From NCBI GenBank assembly GCA_902619805.1, contig CACNGC010000001.1:248001-312000 (forward strand): a DNA stretch of 64,000 bases. The letters are read 5' to 3'. Both the position numbers and the translations under genes were made by a program. The first letter of the stretch is position 1; each line of letters opens with the position of its first letter. The notes beneath the pieces are model-generated. The model was given only the letters and a program-made list of their open reading frames with translations, did no database searches and was not told the origin of the DNA. This DNA comes from an uncultured SAR116 cluster alpha proteobacterium. GTDB lineage: Bacteria > Pseudomonadota > Alphaproteobacteria > Puniceispirillales > Marisalimonadaceae. Shown piece by piece: positions 36,900-47,290 of this stretch.

Positions 36900-38327
36900 A
36901 TGATAAATAAAGTCAAAGTTGTAAATAGTCATTTTAATTTAGGTGAATCCTTTTACCACATAGCTACTCCAGCAAAGTTTCCTAATCATATTTTAAGATT
37001 TAGAAATGACAGAGCTGCTGAGTTGTTAGATTTAGACAATTTAAGTGATAATCAGTGGGTTAAATTTTTTGGTAAATTCGCTAAATTGCCAGGTACTAAT
37101 CATGAACCAATGGCATTAAAATATCATGGCCATCAATTTGGTTATTATAATCCAGACTTAGGCGATGGAAGAGGGTTTCTGATAGCACAATTTTTAGATA
37201 AAAATAATATTTTATGGGATTTGGGAACAAAAGGTTCTGGGCAAACAAAATATAGCAGGGGAGGAGATGGTAGGCTTACTCTGAAGGGAGCTGTGAGAGA
37301 GTTATTAGCAACTGAATTTTTAACTTCCTTAGGTGTTCCTACAAGTCAAACTTTTTCAATTATTGAAACAGCAGAAGAATTACAAAGAAATGATGAACCT
37401 TCTCCAACAAGATCAGCTGTTCTTGTTAGAAGAAGTAATAGTCATATTAGGATAGGTACCTTTCAAAGATTAAGATATTTTAATGAATATGATAATATTG
37501 CTCTATTATTAAACCATCTTAGTGAAAATTATTTTACCAATATAAAACCCCAAAAAAATATAGAGTCTTTAGCCGAAAATATATTCTTAGAAAGTGTAAA
37601 AAGAATATCAGAATCAATTGGCAGGATTATTATCTCAGGTTTTGTTCATGGTGTTTTAAATACAGATAATTTTAATATTACTGGAGAAGTGTTTGATTAT
37701 GGTCCGTGGAGATTTATAGAATTTGCAGATAGTTCCTTTACAGCAGCATATTTTGATAATTATGGAAGATATTCTTTTGGAAGACAACCTGAGGCAGCAT
37801 TATGGGCACTTACACAGTTAGGAAAAAGTTTAGATAAGTTTATAGATGAAAAAATAATAATTGAAACTTTGAACCAATTTTCTAAATACTTTCATGAATC
37901 GTTAAAAAAGCATTTTTGTTGGAGGATGGGAATACAAGATATTGATAGTAAAAATCTTAATGAAATAATTACAATTTTATTAAACGAAAGTGAAAAGAAT
38001 AAAATTGATTACGCTGATACGTTCTATGATTTCTATGGAGGAAGGGATTCTATTATAGATTGCATCAAAACTAATTATGGTAAAAAATATAAAATTAATA
38101 AATTTTCAAAAATTGTTGATATTTTAAAAGAAACTCTTCCCGTTCAAGGTGTTTTTGAAAAGAAACGTCAGTTAGATAATAACAGACAAAATTTGTTAAT
38201 TGGAGAAGTTGAAAATATTTGGAGAGAAATCGATCAAAATGATAATTGGGAATTACTTTATGAGAAGATTAATAATATTAGAAAACTTGGTTATTTACTT
38301 GAATCCGAAAAACTTGTTTACTTGTGA
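36900..38327 (+). CDS. selO: Protein adenylyltransferase SelO (YdiU family)
   Basis: A 475-aa pseudokinase-fold enzyme that transfers AMP to protein Ser/Thr/Tyr residues. Seen: KGSGQTKYSRGGDGRLTLK (ATP-binding region), HGVLNTDN (catalytic Asp) and FDYGP (metal-binding Asp). The C-terminus ends at LESEKLVYL and has no Cys or TGA-encoded Sec near the end, unlike SelO proteins with a C-terminal redox residue. Its 3' end overlaps the convergent ELM1 gene by 33 nt. Redox proteostasis with msrP upstream is a plausible theme. Confidence 0.93.
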   Translation: MINKVKVVNSHFNLGESFYHIATPAKFPNHILRFRNDRAAELLDLDNLSDNQWVKFFGKFAKLPGTNHEPMALKYHGHQFGYYNPDLGDGRGFLIAQFLDKNNILWDLGTKGSGQTKYSRGGDGRLTLKGAVRELLATEFLTSLGVPTSQTFSIIETAEELQRNDEPSPTRSAVLVRRSNSHIRIGTFQRLRYFNEYDNIALLLNHLSENYFTNIKPQKNIESLAENIFLESVKRISESIGRIIISGFVHGVLNTDNFNITGEVFDYGPWRFIEFADSSFTAAYFDNYGRYSFGRQPEAALWALTQLGKSLDKFIDEKIIIETLNQFSKYFHESLKKHFCWRMGIQDIDSKNLNEIITILLNESEKNKIDYADTFYDFYGGRDSIIDCIKTNYGKKYKINKFSKIVDILKETLPVQGVFEKKRQLDNNRQNLLIGEVENIWREIDQNDNWELLYEKINNIRKLGYLLESEKLVYL

Positions 38328-39257
38328 TATGGTAATTTTATTTGTTTGGAGTTTACTTTTTTCAAATTTATATAAATTACCATGATAGTCTTGAACAATA
38401 TTTAATTCTTTGAGATTTGATATAAAAAATGAAATTTTTCTATTTTTCTTTGAAAAGTGAAAAATAAATAAAGGTTTTGAGAGTGTTGCTAACTCAGAGA
38501 TCATGTTAACGCTGTCACTTGTGACAATAGTGTAATCAATTATTTCTAAAATTTTTGGATAAAGCTTATTTTCGTCTGAAGAGAGTATGTTAAAGTCCTT
38601 TAAATGTTTTGAAAAAGTAGATTGTAATATTTTAATTGCTCTATTTGGTGTTCTTCTGGACACGGTAACTATCAATTGTGCATTTAACTTTTTAACTCCT
38701 TGAATTACCTTAGTGCTTAACTCAAAATATTCGCTATAATCTTGTTTTTGTTTTTTGCTGTTACCTCCAACCATTAATAAAACGGTATTTTTTTTAGTTT
38801 TTATTTTTTTTAAATTTGGTTCTTTGAACTTTTTGAAATCTTTTTCTTCAAAAAAACAAAGAGCACCTTTTGTTTGAATTACATTTTTACCTTTTATCCT
38901 GTCATGTTCTGGAATTAATAATAAATCGAAATTGTTTAGTGATAATTTAGGATTTTGGATATGTATAGTTTTAACATTATTCTTTAAAATAGATTTTAGG
39001 GCAATGGATGTCCCAGCCATCCTTCTACCAGTAGTAATAATAATTGAAGGTAGTATATCTGTATCTAATTTTTGTCGTAAAAAATATGGAACATATAATT
39101 TTCCAAGTATAGGAAATTTTTTTAAAATATATGGAGGATCATAATCAATTAATTTAAAATTAACATTTAACATTTTTGCTAGAGCAATTGACTGATTTTC
39201 CATACCCTTGGTACTGTCTGATAATATCCAAGTTTCATTTTCACTTTGTATCTTTAT
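38295..39257 (-). CDS. ELM1 (mitochondrial fission) family protein, start codon unclear
   Basis: A member of the bacterial ELM1 family (GT-B-like fold; function unknown in bacteria). The conserved N-terminal strand and loop WILSDSTKGMENQS are encoded, but the first ATG (39203) begins at the M of GMENQ and would cut off that strand. Upstream the frame is open to a TAG at 39330-39332 and has no ATG, GTG or TTG. AAGGA followed at 7 nt by ATA (39255-39257) is the most plausible start, which I used; adding one A after the out-of-frame ATG at 39236-39238 would instead give MKTWILSD. C-terminal half: TVSRRTPNRAIKIL and VTSDSVNMISE. It overlaps selO at the 3' end. Confidence 0.72.
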   Translation of the reverse strand: MKIQSENETWILSDSTKGMENQSIALAKMLNVNFKLIDYDPPYILKKFPILGKLYVPYFLRQKLDTDILPSIIITTGRRMAGTSIALKSILKNNVKTIHIQNPKLSLNNFDLLLIPEHDRIKGKNVIQTKGALCFFEEKDFKKFKEPNLKKIKTKKNTVLLMVGGNSKKQKQDYSEYFELSTKVIQGVKKLNAQLIVTVSRRTPNRAIKILQSTFSKHLKDFNILSSDENKLYPKILEIIDYTIVTSDSVNMISELATLSKPLFIFHFSKKNRKISFFISNLKELNIVQDYHGNLYKFEKSKLQTNKITISQVNKFFGFK

Positions 39258-39389
39258 CTTTTTTCCTTTTATGTTCTCTGAAATATAAGTAAAAAAATTT
39301 TTCTTGAAATAAAATTGTTTATTATGGGGCTATATATTAATATTATTACAAAATCTTTATCATAGTTATTATAAAGAAGTATTGATTAA

Positions 39390-39875
39390 ATGAAAAATGA
39401 AAAAAACAAATTAGATAGTATTGATTTAAGAATACTTAATGAGTTACAAGTGAACGGTGATATAACTAATGTAAAGCTTGCTAATAAATTAAATATTTCT
39501 CCTCCATCTTGCTTAAGAAGAGTTAAATCATTAGAACGCAAAAATTTAATACTTGGATATAATGCTATCGTCAACCCAGAATTATTAGGTTACAAGGTTA
39601 CAGTTTTTGCTTATGTAGGGCTCGAAAGTCAAGCTGAAATCGATCTAAAGACATTTGAAAACTACATATCTAACTTCCCTGAGGTTAGGGAGTGTCATAT
39701 GCTAGTTGGTGAAGTTGATTTTCTATTAAAAATAGTCGCAAAAGATTGGGATGACTTTCAATCTTTTTTAACAAAAAATCTTACCCAGGCTCCAAAAGTA
39801 AGTAATGTCAAAACTTCGCTAAATATAAGAAGTGTTAAAAAATTGCCAGGTATACCCTTTGAAACTATGATTTAA
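39390..39875 (+). CDS. Lrp/AsnC family transcriptional regulator
   Basis: A 161-aa regulator: N-terminal winged HTH (residues 7-60; DLRILNELQVNGDITNVKLA and SPPSCLRRVKSLE) and C-terminal RAM ligand domain (about 75-150; VRECHMLVGEVDFLLKI). Likely senses an amino acid. No clear target in the neighbourhood; its 3' end overlaps greA by 11 nt on the opposite strand. Confidence 0.92.
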   Translation: MKNEKNKLDSIDLRILNELQVNGDITNVKLANKLNISPPSCLRRVKSLERKNLILGYNAIVNPELLGYKVTVFAYVGLESQAEIDLKTFENYISNFPEVRECHMLVGEVDFLLKIVAKDWDDFQSFLTKNLTQAPKVSNVKTSLNIRSVKKLPGIPFETMI

Positions 39876-40344
39876 GAACCTCGATAGTTAAAATCTCATA
39901 ATTTTTTGTACCACCTGGAGTTGTAACTGCTACTGACGTGCCTACTTCTTTTCCTATCAGAGCTCTTGCTATTGGTGATGCAACAGATATCAGACCTTCC
40001 TCTAAGTTTGCCTCGTAAGGTCCTACAATTTGATAATTTGTTTCTTGGTCACTTTCCTCATCTACTATAGTAACTTTAGTACCAAAAGTAACAGTTTCAC
40101 ATGAAAGTTTAGTTACATCAATTACTTCTGCTCTGCTAGTTACATCTTCAAGCTCGGTAATACGACCTTCTATAAATGCTTGTTTTTCCTTTGCTGCGTG
40201 ATATTCGGCGTTCTCTTTTAAATCACCATGCTCTCTTGCAACAGATATTGCCTGTATTACCTGTGGCCTTTCAATTTTCTTTAAATTATCTAATTCTAGC
40301 TTAATTTTTTCTAATCCAGAAAATGTAAAAGGTACTTTATCCAT
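39865..40344 (-). CDS. greA: Transcription elongation factor GreA
   Basis: A 159-aa factor that stimulates RNA polymerase transcript cleavage. N-terminal coiled coil with the DLKENAEYHAAKEKQ tip (catalytic Asp/Glu), C-terminal FKBP-like domain with SPIARALIGKEVG. Follows carB by 52 nt; the carA-carB-greA order is common in Alphaproteobacteria. Confidence 0.97.
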   Translation of the reverse strand: MDKVPFTFSGLEKIKLELDNLKKIERPQVIQAISVAREHGDLKENAEYHAAKEKQAFIEGRITELEDVTSRAEVIDVTKLSCETVTFGTKVTIVDEESDQETNYQIVGPYEANLEEGLISVASPIARALIGKEVGTSVAVTTPGGTKNYEILTIEVLKS

Positions 40345-40395
40345 AGATATGTTTCCATTTATTAAAATAATTTAAATATAATACAGAAAAATATT

Positions 40396-43300
40396 TTATA
40401 CAAAATATGATTGAAGTGACTTTATATTTAATTCAGAACTCTTCAATGCCTTTATAGCAAGAGTTGCTGCATTCGCACCTTGAATAGTAGTATAATAAGG
40501 TATTTTATTTGAAAGTGCAGTTTGTCTTAAAGAAAAACTATCTTTAATTGAATTTCTTCCTTCTGCTGTATTTATAACAAGTTGAATCTCTTTAGACAAC
40601 ATTGCATCCACTGCGTTTGGTCTACCTTCAATCACTTTTTTTATATGTTGAGTTTCGATTTTATTATCATTCAAAAATTTTGCTGTTCCTGAGGTTGCGC
40701 ATATTGTAAAACCTAAATTTTTAAGATTTTTAGCAATTGGTACGACACTATTTTTATCGTCATCTTTTATTGAGATGAAGACTTCACCTTCTAAGGGTAA
40801 AATTATACCTGCCCCAAGTTGGCTTTTTGCAAAAGCTTCTCCAAAAGTTAAACCTATGCCCATTACTTCACCAGTAGATTTCATTTCAGGTCCCAGTATT
40901 ACATCAGTACCAGGAAATCTTGCAAAAGGAAAAACTGCTTCTTTAACAGAAATGTGGTTTACTTTTCTATTTGGTAATTTAAAATCAGATAATTTTTTAC
41001 CAATCATTATTTGCGATGCAATTTTGACGAGTGGAACCCCAGTAGATTTAGCAACAAAAGGTATTGTTCTACTTCCACGAGGATTAACTTCTAATATAAA
41101 TATTTTTTTATTTTGAATTGCAAATTGTATATTAATGAAGCCAATAACATTCAAAGATTTTGCAAGTTTCTTAGTTTGTAAAGTTATTTCATCAACAATT
41201 GTTTTATCAATTGTTTGTGGAGGAAGAGCACATGCAGAATCTCCAGAATGAATCCCTGCCTCTTCTATATGTTCCATAATACCTGCAATGAAGGTCTCAT
41301 TACCATCAGAAATAGCATCGACATCAATTTCTATCGCATTTTTTAAAAAACTGTCAATCAAAACTGGATTATCACCAGAAACCTTTACTGCTTCATTTAT
41401 ATATGTTTGTAATTGCTCTTGGTTATGGATTATTTCCATAGCACGACCACCAAGAACGTAACTTGGTCTAATTACAACTGGGAAACCAATTTTTTTTGTG
41501 ATCTTGGAAGCTTCATCATTACTACTCGCGACGTCATTTAGGGGTTGATTTAATTTTAAGGTCTGTAGTAATTCTTTAAAACTTTTTCTATCTTCGGCTA
41601 AATCTATTGCTTCAACTGATGTTCCTAAAATTTTAACACAAGAATTTTCTAAGCTTTTAGCAATCTTAAGTGGAGTTTGTCCTCCTAATTGAACAATCAC
41701 ACCAATTACTTTGCCATTTTGATTTTCCTTTTCAATAATAGAAAGAACATCTTCGTGATTAAGAGGTTCAAAGTATAATTTTTCTGAAGTATCATAATCA
41801 GTTGAAACAGTCTCAGGATTGCAATTAATCATTATTGTTTCAAACCCTATTTCAGATAAACTATAAGCTGCGTGAACACAACAATAGTCAAACTCTATAC
41901 CTTGTCCAATTCTATTAGGGCCACCCCCAAGAATAACTACTTTGTTTTTATTTGATGGGTAAACTTCACACTCATTATTAATATTATGTTCATAGGTACT
42001 GTAAAGATACGCAGTTTCTGAAAAAAATTCAGCTGCACATGTATCAACTCTTTTATAAGATGGAAAAATACCTAATTTTGATCTAAGTTCAGAAATTTTT
42101 TGAATACTAATTTGAGTTATTTTAGAAATACGTTTATCAGAAAAACCCATAGATTTGATACTTCTTAAAAACATCTCATCCATAATATAATCACTAGTTT
42201 TTAGAAGTTCTTCAACTTGAACTATACCTAAAATCTGTTCTAAAAACCATTTATCCCACCCAGTAATTTTAGAAATTTCTTCAATTGAAATATTATGTCT
42301 AAACGCAGTTGCTATTCTCAATATTCTTTCTGGAACCTGTTCAGCTAACCAGCCAGAAATATTGTCTTTGTTGTTTAAATTTTCATTTTGAACTGGAAAA
42401 TAAACATCATCGAGTCCAGACAAACCTGTTTCAAGGGATCTTAAAGCTTTTTGAAGAGACTCCTGAAAAGATCTTCCAATAGCCATTGCCTCTCCAACTG
42501 ATTTCATAGAAGTAGATAAAAGATTATTTGATCCAGGAAATTTTTCAAAAGTAAAGCGAGGAATTTTTGTAACAACATAGTCTATTGTAGGTTCAAAACT
42601 AGCAGGTGTGGATTTTGTTATATCGTTTTGTAATTCATCTAATGTATATCCAATAGCAAGTTTTGCAGCAATTTTAGCTATTGGGAAACCGGTCGCTTTT
42701 GAAGCTAAAGCAGAAGATCTACTTACTCTTGGGTTCATTTCAATTACAATTAATCTTCCATTTTTTGGATTAAGGGCAAATTGTACATTTGAACCTCCAG
42801 TATCAACCCCAATTTCTCTCAAAACAGCAATACTTGCATTACGCATCTTCTGATATTCTTTATCTGTTAAAGTTAACGCTGGTGCTACCGTAATAGAATC
42901 ACCTGTATGAACTCCCATTGGATCAACATTCTCAATAGAACATATTATTATACAGTTATCTGCATTATCTCTTACTACTTCCATTTCATATTCTTTCCAC
43001 CCTAAAAGTGATTCTTCAATAAGCACTTCAGTAGTTGGAGATAATTTTAATCCGTTAGTTACAATTTCAAGAAATTCTTCTTTGTTATAAGCTACGCCAC
43101 CGCCTTCACCTCCAAGAGTAAAGGATGGCCTTATTATTGCTGGCAAATCAACAAAATCCAACGCAGAAATAGCTTGATCAATATTTTTTGCAATTTGAGC
43201 TCTAGCAGACTCCAAACCAATTTTATTTATACTTTCTTTAAATAATTCTCGGTCTTCTGCTTTATTTATAGAATCAGGTTTTGCACCAATGATTTCAATA

Positions 43301-43635
43301 TCGTATTTTTCTAAGATACCAGAATTGTATAGATCTAAAGTTGCGTTAAGAGCTGTTTGACCTCCCATAGTAGGTAGAATTGCAGTAGGTCTTTCAATTT
43401 CTATAATTTTTTCAATAGTATTTTTTTCTATTGGTTCAATGTATGTCGAATCAGCCATAATTGGATCAGTCATAATGGTGGCAGGATTAGAGTTTATTAG
43501 TATTACTCTAATACCTTCTTCTTTAAGTGCCTTACAAGCTTGCGCTCCAGAGTAATCAAATTCACAAGCTTGTCCAATTATTATAGGACCAGCCCCAATG
43601 ATTAAAACTGATTCAATATCTTTACGTTTTGGCAT
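40396..43635 (-). CDS. carB: Carbamoyl-phosphate synthase large subunit
   Basis: A 1079-aa duplicated ATP-grasp enzyme making carbamoyl phosphate for pyrimidines and arginine. First half: [20 protein letters not shown] and GEGGGVAYN; second half: [21 protein letters not shown]-terminal MGS-like regulatory domain (about 935-1079). Starts within the last codons of carA (14-nt overlap). Confidence 0.98.
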   Translation of the reverse strand: MPKRKDIESVLIIGAGPIIIGQACEFDYSGAQACKALKEEGIRVILINSNPATIMTDPIMADSTYIEPIEKNTIEKIIEIERPTAILPTMGGQTALNATLDLYNSGILEKYDIEIIGAKPDSINKAEDRELFKESINKIGLESARAQIAKNIDQAISALDFVDLPAIIRPSFTLGGEGGGVAYNKEEFLEIVTNGLKLSPTTEVLIEESLLGWKEYEMEVVRDNADNCIIICSIENVDPMGVHTGDSITVAPALTLTDKEYQKMRNASIAVLREIGVDTGGSNVQFALNPKNGRLIVIEMNPRVSRSSALASKATGFPIAKIAAKLAIGYTLDELQNDITKSTPASFEPTIDYVVTKIPRFTFEKFPGSNNLLSTSMKSVGEAMAIGRSFQESLQKALRSLETGLSGLDDVYFPVQNENLNNKDNISGWLAEQVPERILRIATAFRHNISIEEISKITGWDKWFLEQILGIVQVEELLKTSDYIMDEMFLRSIKSMGFSDKRISKITQISIQKISELRSKLGIFPSYKRVDTCAAEFFSETAYLYSTYEHNINNECEVYPSNKNKVVILGGGPNRIGQGIEFDYCCVHAAYSLSEIGFETIMINCNPETVSTDYDTSEKLYFEPLNHEDVLSIIEKENQNGKVIGVIVQLGGQTPLKIAKSLENSCVKILGTSVEAIDLAEDRKSFKELLQTLKLNQPLNDVASSNDEASKITKKIGFPVVIRPSYVLGGRAMEIIHNQEQLQTYINEAVKVSGDNPVLIDSFLKNAIEIDVDAISDGNETFIAGIMEHIEEAGIHSGDSACALPPQTIDKTIVDEITLQTKKLAKSLNVIGFINIQFAIQNKKIFILEVNPRGSRTIPFVAKSTGVPLVKIASQIMIGKKLSDFKLPNRKVNHISVKEAVFPFARFPGTDVILGPEMKSTGEVMGIGLTFGEAFAKSQLGAGIILPLEGEVFISIKDDDKNSVVPIAKNLKNLGFTICATSGTAKFLNDNKIETQHIKKVIEGRPNAVDAMLSKEIQLVINTAEGRNSIKDSFSLRQTALSNKIPYYTTIQGANAATLAIKALKSSELNIKSLQSYFV

Positions 43636-44845
43636 TTTTTGATTCTTTTATTAAGTTTAAAAATTCATTGAACAAGTAAGATGACTCGGTTGGTCCAGGA
43701 GAAGCTTCTGGATGGTACTGAACTGAAAAAATCGGTAATGATCTATGTTTTATACCTTCTATTGAGTTGTCAAATAAAGAAATATGGGTCACTTCTAAAC
43801 AATTTGGTAAAGAATCTAAGTCTATTTCATATCCATGGTTTTGACTGGTAATTTCAACTTTATTTTTAAACATATTTTTGACAGGATGATTAGCTCCTCT
43901 ATGACCTTGAGGCATTTTATTTGTTTTCGCCCCAAACGATAGCCCAATTAATTGATGACCAATACATATTCCAAAAACAGGAATTTTAAATTGAAATAAA
44001 GCACTTAATAGTTTTCTACATTTAATTTCTGTTGCCGATGGATCTCCAGGGCCGTTTGATAAAAAAATACCATCTGGCTTGAAATTATTTATATCCTCAA
44101 TAGAAGCATTTTCTGAGAAAACGCTAACTTCTGCATTTAAGTTAACAAGGTGTCTCAATATGTTTTGTTTTACACCAAAATCTATAACGGCAATTTTGGG
44201 TTTGAAGTTTTTTAAATTATACGCCTCTAATGATATTAATTCATGTACACCTTCAGTATACTTGTATTGTTTTTTTGTAGTTATAGATGATGAAAGATTT
44301 AATCCATCCATTTTTGGATGATCTTTTAGTTTATTTTTCAACTCTTCAATTTTAAAATTTCCAGTTTTATCGTAACATATTATTGCATTACAGCTTTTAT
44401 GTTTTCTAATTGTTTTTGTTAGCAATCTTGTGTCAATGCCAGAAATACCTGGTATATCCTTTTCAGTTAACCACTTATTAAAACTGATTTCTGATCGCCA
44501 ATTAGAGTCGTTTGTTGGATGTTGCCTAACTACAATACCTGCAATAGAATTTGTTTTTCCTTCAACATCAAATTTGTTTGATCCAATGTTACCAATATGG
44601 GGGAAAGTAAAAGTTATGATTTGTCCGGTATACGATGGATCAGTAATTATTTCTTGATACCCAGAAATGGAAGTATTAAAGCATATTTCTCCTAAGGATT
44701 CTTTTTTAGAACCAAATGATCTTCCTAAAAAATATGAACCATTATCTAAAATTAATATACTATCTAATGTATAATTTTTATTAACTGAATTAAGATTAAA
44801 TGGTACATAACCACTATCTTTAAACTTATTATTAACATTATTCAT
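43622..44845 (-). CDS. carA: Carbamoyl-phosphate synthase small subunit
   Basis: A 407-aa glutaminase subunit. The class I amidotransferase triad is visible: Cys in [10 protein letters not shown], and His-Glu in YHPEASPGP; the N-terminal CPSase domain carries [17 protein letters not shown]-like ribosome-binding sequence (ACGGGTG) 6 nt before the start. Overlaps carB by 14 nt, so translation is coupled. It is divergent from yqeY across a 234-nt spacer that must hold both promoters. Confidence 0.98.
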   Translation of the reverse strand: MNNVNNKFKDSGYVPFNLNSVNKNYTLDSILILDNGSYFLGRSFGSKKESLGEICFNTSISGYQEIITDPSYTGQIITFTFPHIGNIGSNKFDVEGKTNSIAGIVVRQHPTNDSNWRSEISFNKWLTEKDIPGISGIDTRLLTKTIRKHKSCNAIICYDKTGNFKIEELKNKLKDHPKMDGLNLSSSITTKKQYKYTEGVHELISLEAYNLKNFKPKIAVIDFGVKQNILRHLVNLNAEVSVFSENASIEDINNFKPDGIFLSNGPGDPSATEIKCRKLLSALFQFKIPVFGICIGHQLIGLSFGAKTNKMPQGHRGANHPVKNMFKNKVEITSQNHGYEIDLDSLPNCLEVTHISLFDNSIEGIKHRSLPIFSVQYHPEASPGPTESSYLFNEFLNLIKESKNAKT

Positions 44846-45079
44846 TACACACCCGTAGGTTTCTAAACTGGTTTTTAAAATAAATGTTTATTGAATTTTT
44901 GGGATTTAAAAAGAAGTAATTTTTAAACAAAATTTTCATCAAGACTTAATTAGAATGTATTGGTATCTTCGTCAATAAAATTTAAAATTATTTGATTAAA
45001 ATTTTATAGATTATGTTATCAATTTTCTTAAAATTAGACTTAGTGAATATATATCAACAAATGTTATTAGGAAAAATTA
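44846..45079. other. Divergent carA/yqeY spacer
   Basis: This 234-nt spacer is the longest gene-free stretch in the window. It is AT-rich and must carry the promoters of carA (minus) and yqeY (plus). I see no clear -35/-10 pair, RNA gene, riboswitch fold or conserved short ORF in it. An AGGAAA ribosome-binding site precedes yqeY. Confidence 0.5.
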
Positions 45080-45544
45080 ATGAATATTAGAGAAAAAGTT
45101 TCAAAAAATTTAAAAGAAGCAATGATTAAAAAAGATACTAATCTAATCAGCACTCTTCGATTGATACTGGCAGCTATAAAAGAAAGAGATATAATATCTA
45201 AAGGAAAAGGACACGACTCAGAAGTTAATGACAAAGAAATTATTTCCTTACTTCAGACTATGATAAAACAAAGAAAAGGATCAATTGAGTTGTATGTTAA
45301 AGGCAACAGAGTAGATTTAGCAAAAAAAGAAGAGCATGAAATTGAGATAATCTCGAATTTTTTGCCAAGCCAACTCTCGAAACAAGAGATTGATGAGGTA
45401 ATAAATAAAACTATTAAATCATCTGAATTTAATTCTATGAAAGATATGGGCAAGGTAATAAAGATTATAAAACAACAATATGATGGAATGATGGATTTTG
45501 GTTACGTTAGTAAAGTTGTTAAAGAAAAACTATCTAATTTATAG
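45080..45544 (+). CDS. yqeY: GatB/YqeY domain-containing protein
   Basis: A 154-aa two-domain protein related to the C-terminal tail of GatB, the tRNA-dependent amidotransferase. Seen: LRLILAAIKERDI, the EEHEIEIISNFLPSQLS hinge and a C-terminal helical domain with MGKVIKIIK. Probably binds tRNA. In Alphaproteobacteria it sits between carA and dnaG, as here. Confidence 0.93.
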   Translation: MNIREKVSKNLKEAMIKKDTNLISTLRLILAAIKERDIISKGKGHDSEVNDKEIISLLQTMIKQRKGSIELYVKGNRVDLAKKEEHEIEIISNFLPSQLSKQEIDEVINKTIKSSEFNSMKDMGKVIKIIKQQYDGMMDFGYVSKVVKEKLSNL

Positions 45545-45575
45545 TATTTAGTTCACTAAGTTAATAAGAAAAATT

Positions 45576-47243
45576 ATGGATTTAAAAGAAGAAATTAAAA
45601 ATTCTATTAAACTTTCGGAAGTTATAGGTAAAAATTTGTCTCTGAAAAAACGTGATAATAATAATTACGTAGCTCTATGTCCATTTCACAAGGAAAAAAC
45701 ACCTTCTTTTAACATTTCAGATGATAAAGGTTTTTATCACTGTTTTGGTTGTGGAAAAAATGGAGATATATTTAATTACCTAATGGACACAGAAAATTTA
45801 TCTTTTGTAGATGCGTTAAAAAAATTAGCAGACTATGCAGGAATAAATACCAGCAAACAAAATTATTTTGTAGATCCTAAAATCACAAATCATTTTAACC
45901 TTCTAAAAAGAGTCTCAGATTCTTACATAAGCAATCTTAATGCTCCATTGGGTGAAAAAGCCAGAAACTATTTACAAAAAAGAGGTTTTAATGAATCAAT
46001 TATAAAAAATTTTAATTTGGGATATTCTGGTAATTTAAAATCTAACCAGCACTTAGTATCAACTTTGTTAAAAGAAGGATTTTCTGTAAATGATTTTATT
46101 GAGGTGGGTCTGGTTAAAAAAAATGATGATAAACGTCTAGTTTTTTTCTTTCAACAAAGAATCATGTTCCCTATTTTAAATAATTCTGGGAAAGTAATTG
46201 CGTTTGGTGGTAGAACTTTAGGAGATGGGCAACCAAAATATTTGAATTCTCCTGAAACATCTTTATTTCTTAAAAGTAGTCAATTATTTGGAATTTTTAA
46301 CGCTAAAAAACTTTTGTATAAAAAACGCTTTATAATTTGTGAGGGTTATACTGATGTTATTTGTCTTCATTCTCATGGGTATCCTGCTGTTGCTTCTCTT
46401 GGGACAGCATTAACAGACGATCAAATAGACAAAATCTTTAATATAGTTGATGAAGCTTTTTTGGTTTTTGACGGTGATATTGCTGGTAAAAATGCTACCA
46501 AAAGAGTTTTCCAAAAATATCTACCAAAACTAAAACTGAAAAAAAAAATAAAATTTGTATTTTTACCTGATAAGCTGGATCCAGAAGAATTTATAAAGAA
46601 CTATGGATTAGGAGAATTTGAAAATCTTTTGGATAAAGCAATAGGAGTTTTTGAAATGCTTTGGACTGAAGGTCTAGAAATGATAAGAAAAAATGAACCA
46701 GAGAGTTACGCATACTCCTGGAATTATTTAAGAACAAAAGTTAATAAAATTGAAAATAATAATATTAAAATAGCATATCGTGATGAAATAGAAAAAAGAA
46801 TAAGGATTTTTAGAGAAAAAAATAAAAAAATTAATCTTAGAAATAATATTTTAAGACCAGATATTCAAAAAGTATTTTCAACAAAAAAAAATATGCCCAA
46901 GACAGGAGTTGAAATAAAGTTAGGAGCAATTATATATATTATGTTAATATATCCAAAAATATGCATCATATTTAACGAAAAAATATCTTTACTTAATTTC
47001 AGAAATAGTTATTTAAACAATCTTAAAAACTCTATATTGAATTTGGTTAATAAATCTCCTGAAATAAGCGCAAAAGATTTACAACAAAAAATGAGTAATG
47101 AAGGTTTTACTGTTCAAATTAATAATTTTATGCAAAGTAAATATCCTACAAGATTAAACTTAGACCTTAACCAGTTAAATGAAGATAACATGTGTAGTAT
47201 TTTTGAAGAATTATTAAGTTTGTTAGATTTTAGAAATATTTAA
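45576..47243 (+). CDS. dnaG: DNA primase
   Basis: A 555-aa primase. Zinc-binding domain [11 protein letters not shown] and [10 protein letters not shown] (residues 35-65), TOPRIM core with [13 protein letters not shown] and the DGDIAGKNA acidic residues, and a C-terminal helicase-interacting region that is divergent and Asn/Lys-rich. Somewhat shorter than the roughly 600-aa average, with loss in the C-terminal domain. Followed by rpoD. Confidence 0.96.
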   Translation: MDLKEEIKNSIKLSEVIGKNLSLKKRDNNNYVALCPFHKEKTPSFNISDDKGFYHCFGCGKNGDIFNYLMDTENLSFVDALKKLADYAGINTSKQNYFVDPKITNHFNLLKRVSDSYISNLNAPLGEKARNYLQKRGFNESIIKNFNLGYSGNLKSNQHLVSTLLKEGFSVNDFIEVGLVKKNDDKRLVFFFQQRIMFPILNNSGKVIAFGGRTLGDGQPKYLNSPETSLFLKSSQLFGIFNAKKLLYKKRFIICEGYTDVICLHSHGYPAVASLGTALTDDQIDKIFNIVDEAFLVFDGDIAGKNATKRVFQKYLPKLKLKKKIKFVFLPDKLDPEEFIKNYGLGEFENLLDKAIGVFEMLWTEGLEMIRKNEPESYAYSWNYLRTKVNKIENNNIKIAYRDEIEKRIRIFREKNKKINLRNNILRPDIQKVFSTKKNMPKTGVEIKLGAIIYIMLIYPKICIIFNEKISLLNFRNSYLNNLKNSILNLVNKSPEISAKDLQQKMSNEGFTVQINNFMQSKYPTRLNLDLNQLNEDNMCSIFEELLSLLDFRNI

Positions 47244-47290
47244 CTTTTAATTTATTAAGTAGATTCAACTTTTTTAGAGTGAGTTTATGT

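Noticed and set aside
38200-38327. Selenocysteine (TGA) or redox Cys at the end of SelO
   Set aside because: The gene ends with TGA at 38325-38327, but the next codons do not continue a SelO tail and there is no Cys near the C-terminus; no SECIS-like hairpin was seen.
44846-45079. Riboswitch or pyrimidine attenuator before carA
   Set aside because: No stable stem-loop series or U-run was found by eye; the sequence is plain AT-rich DNA.
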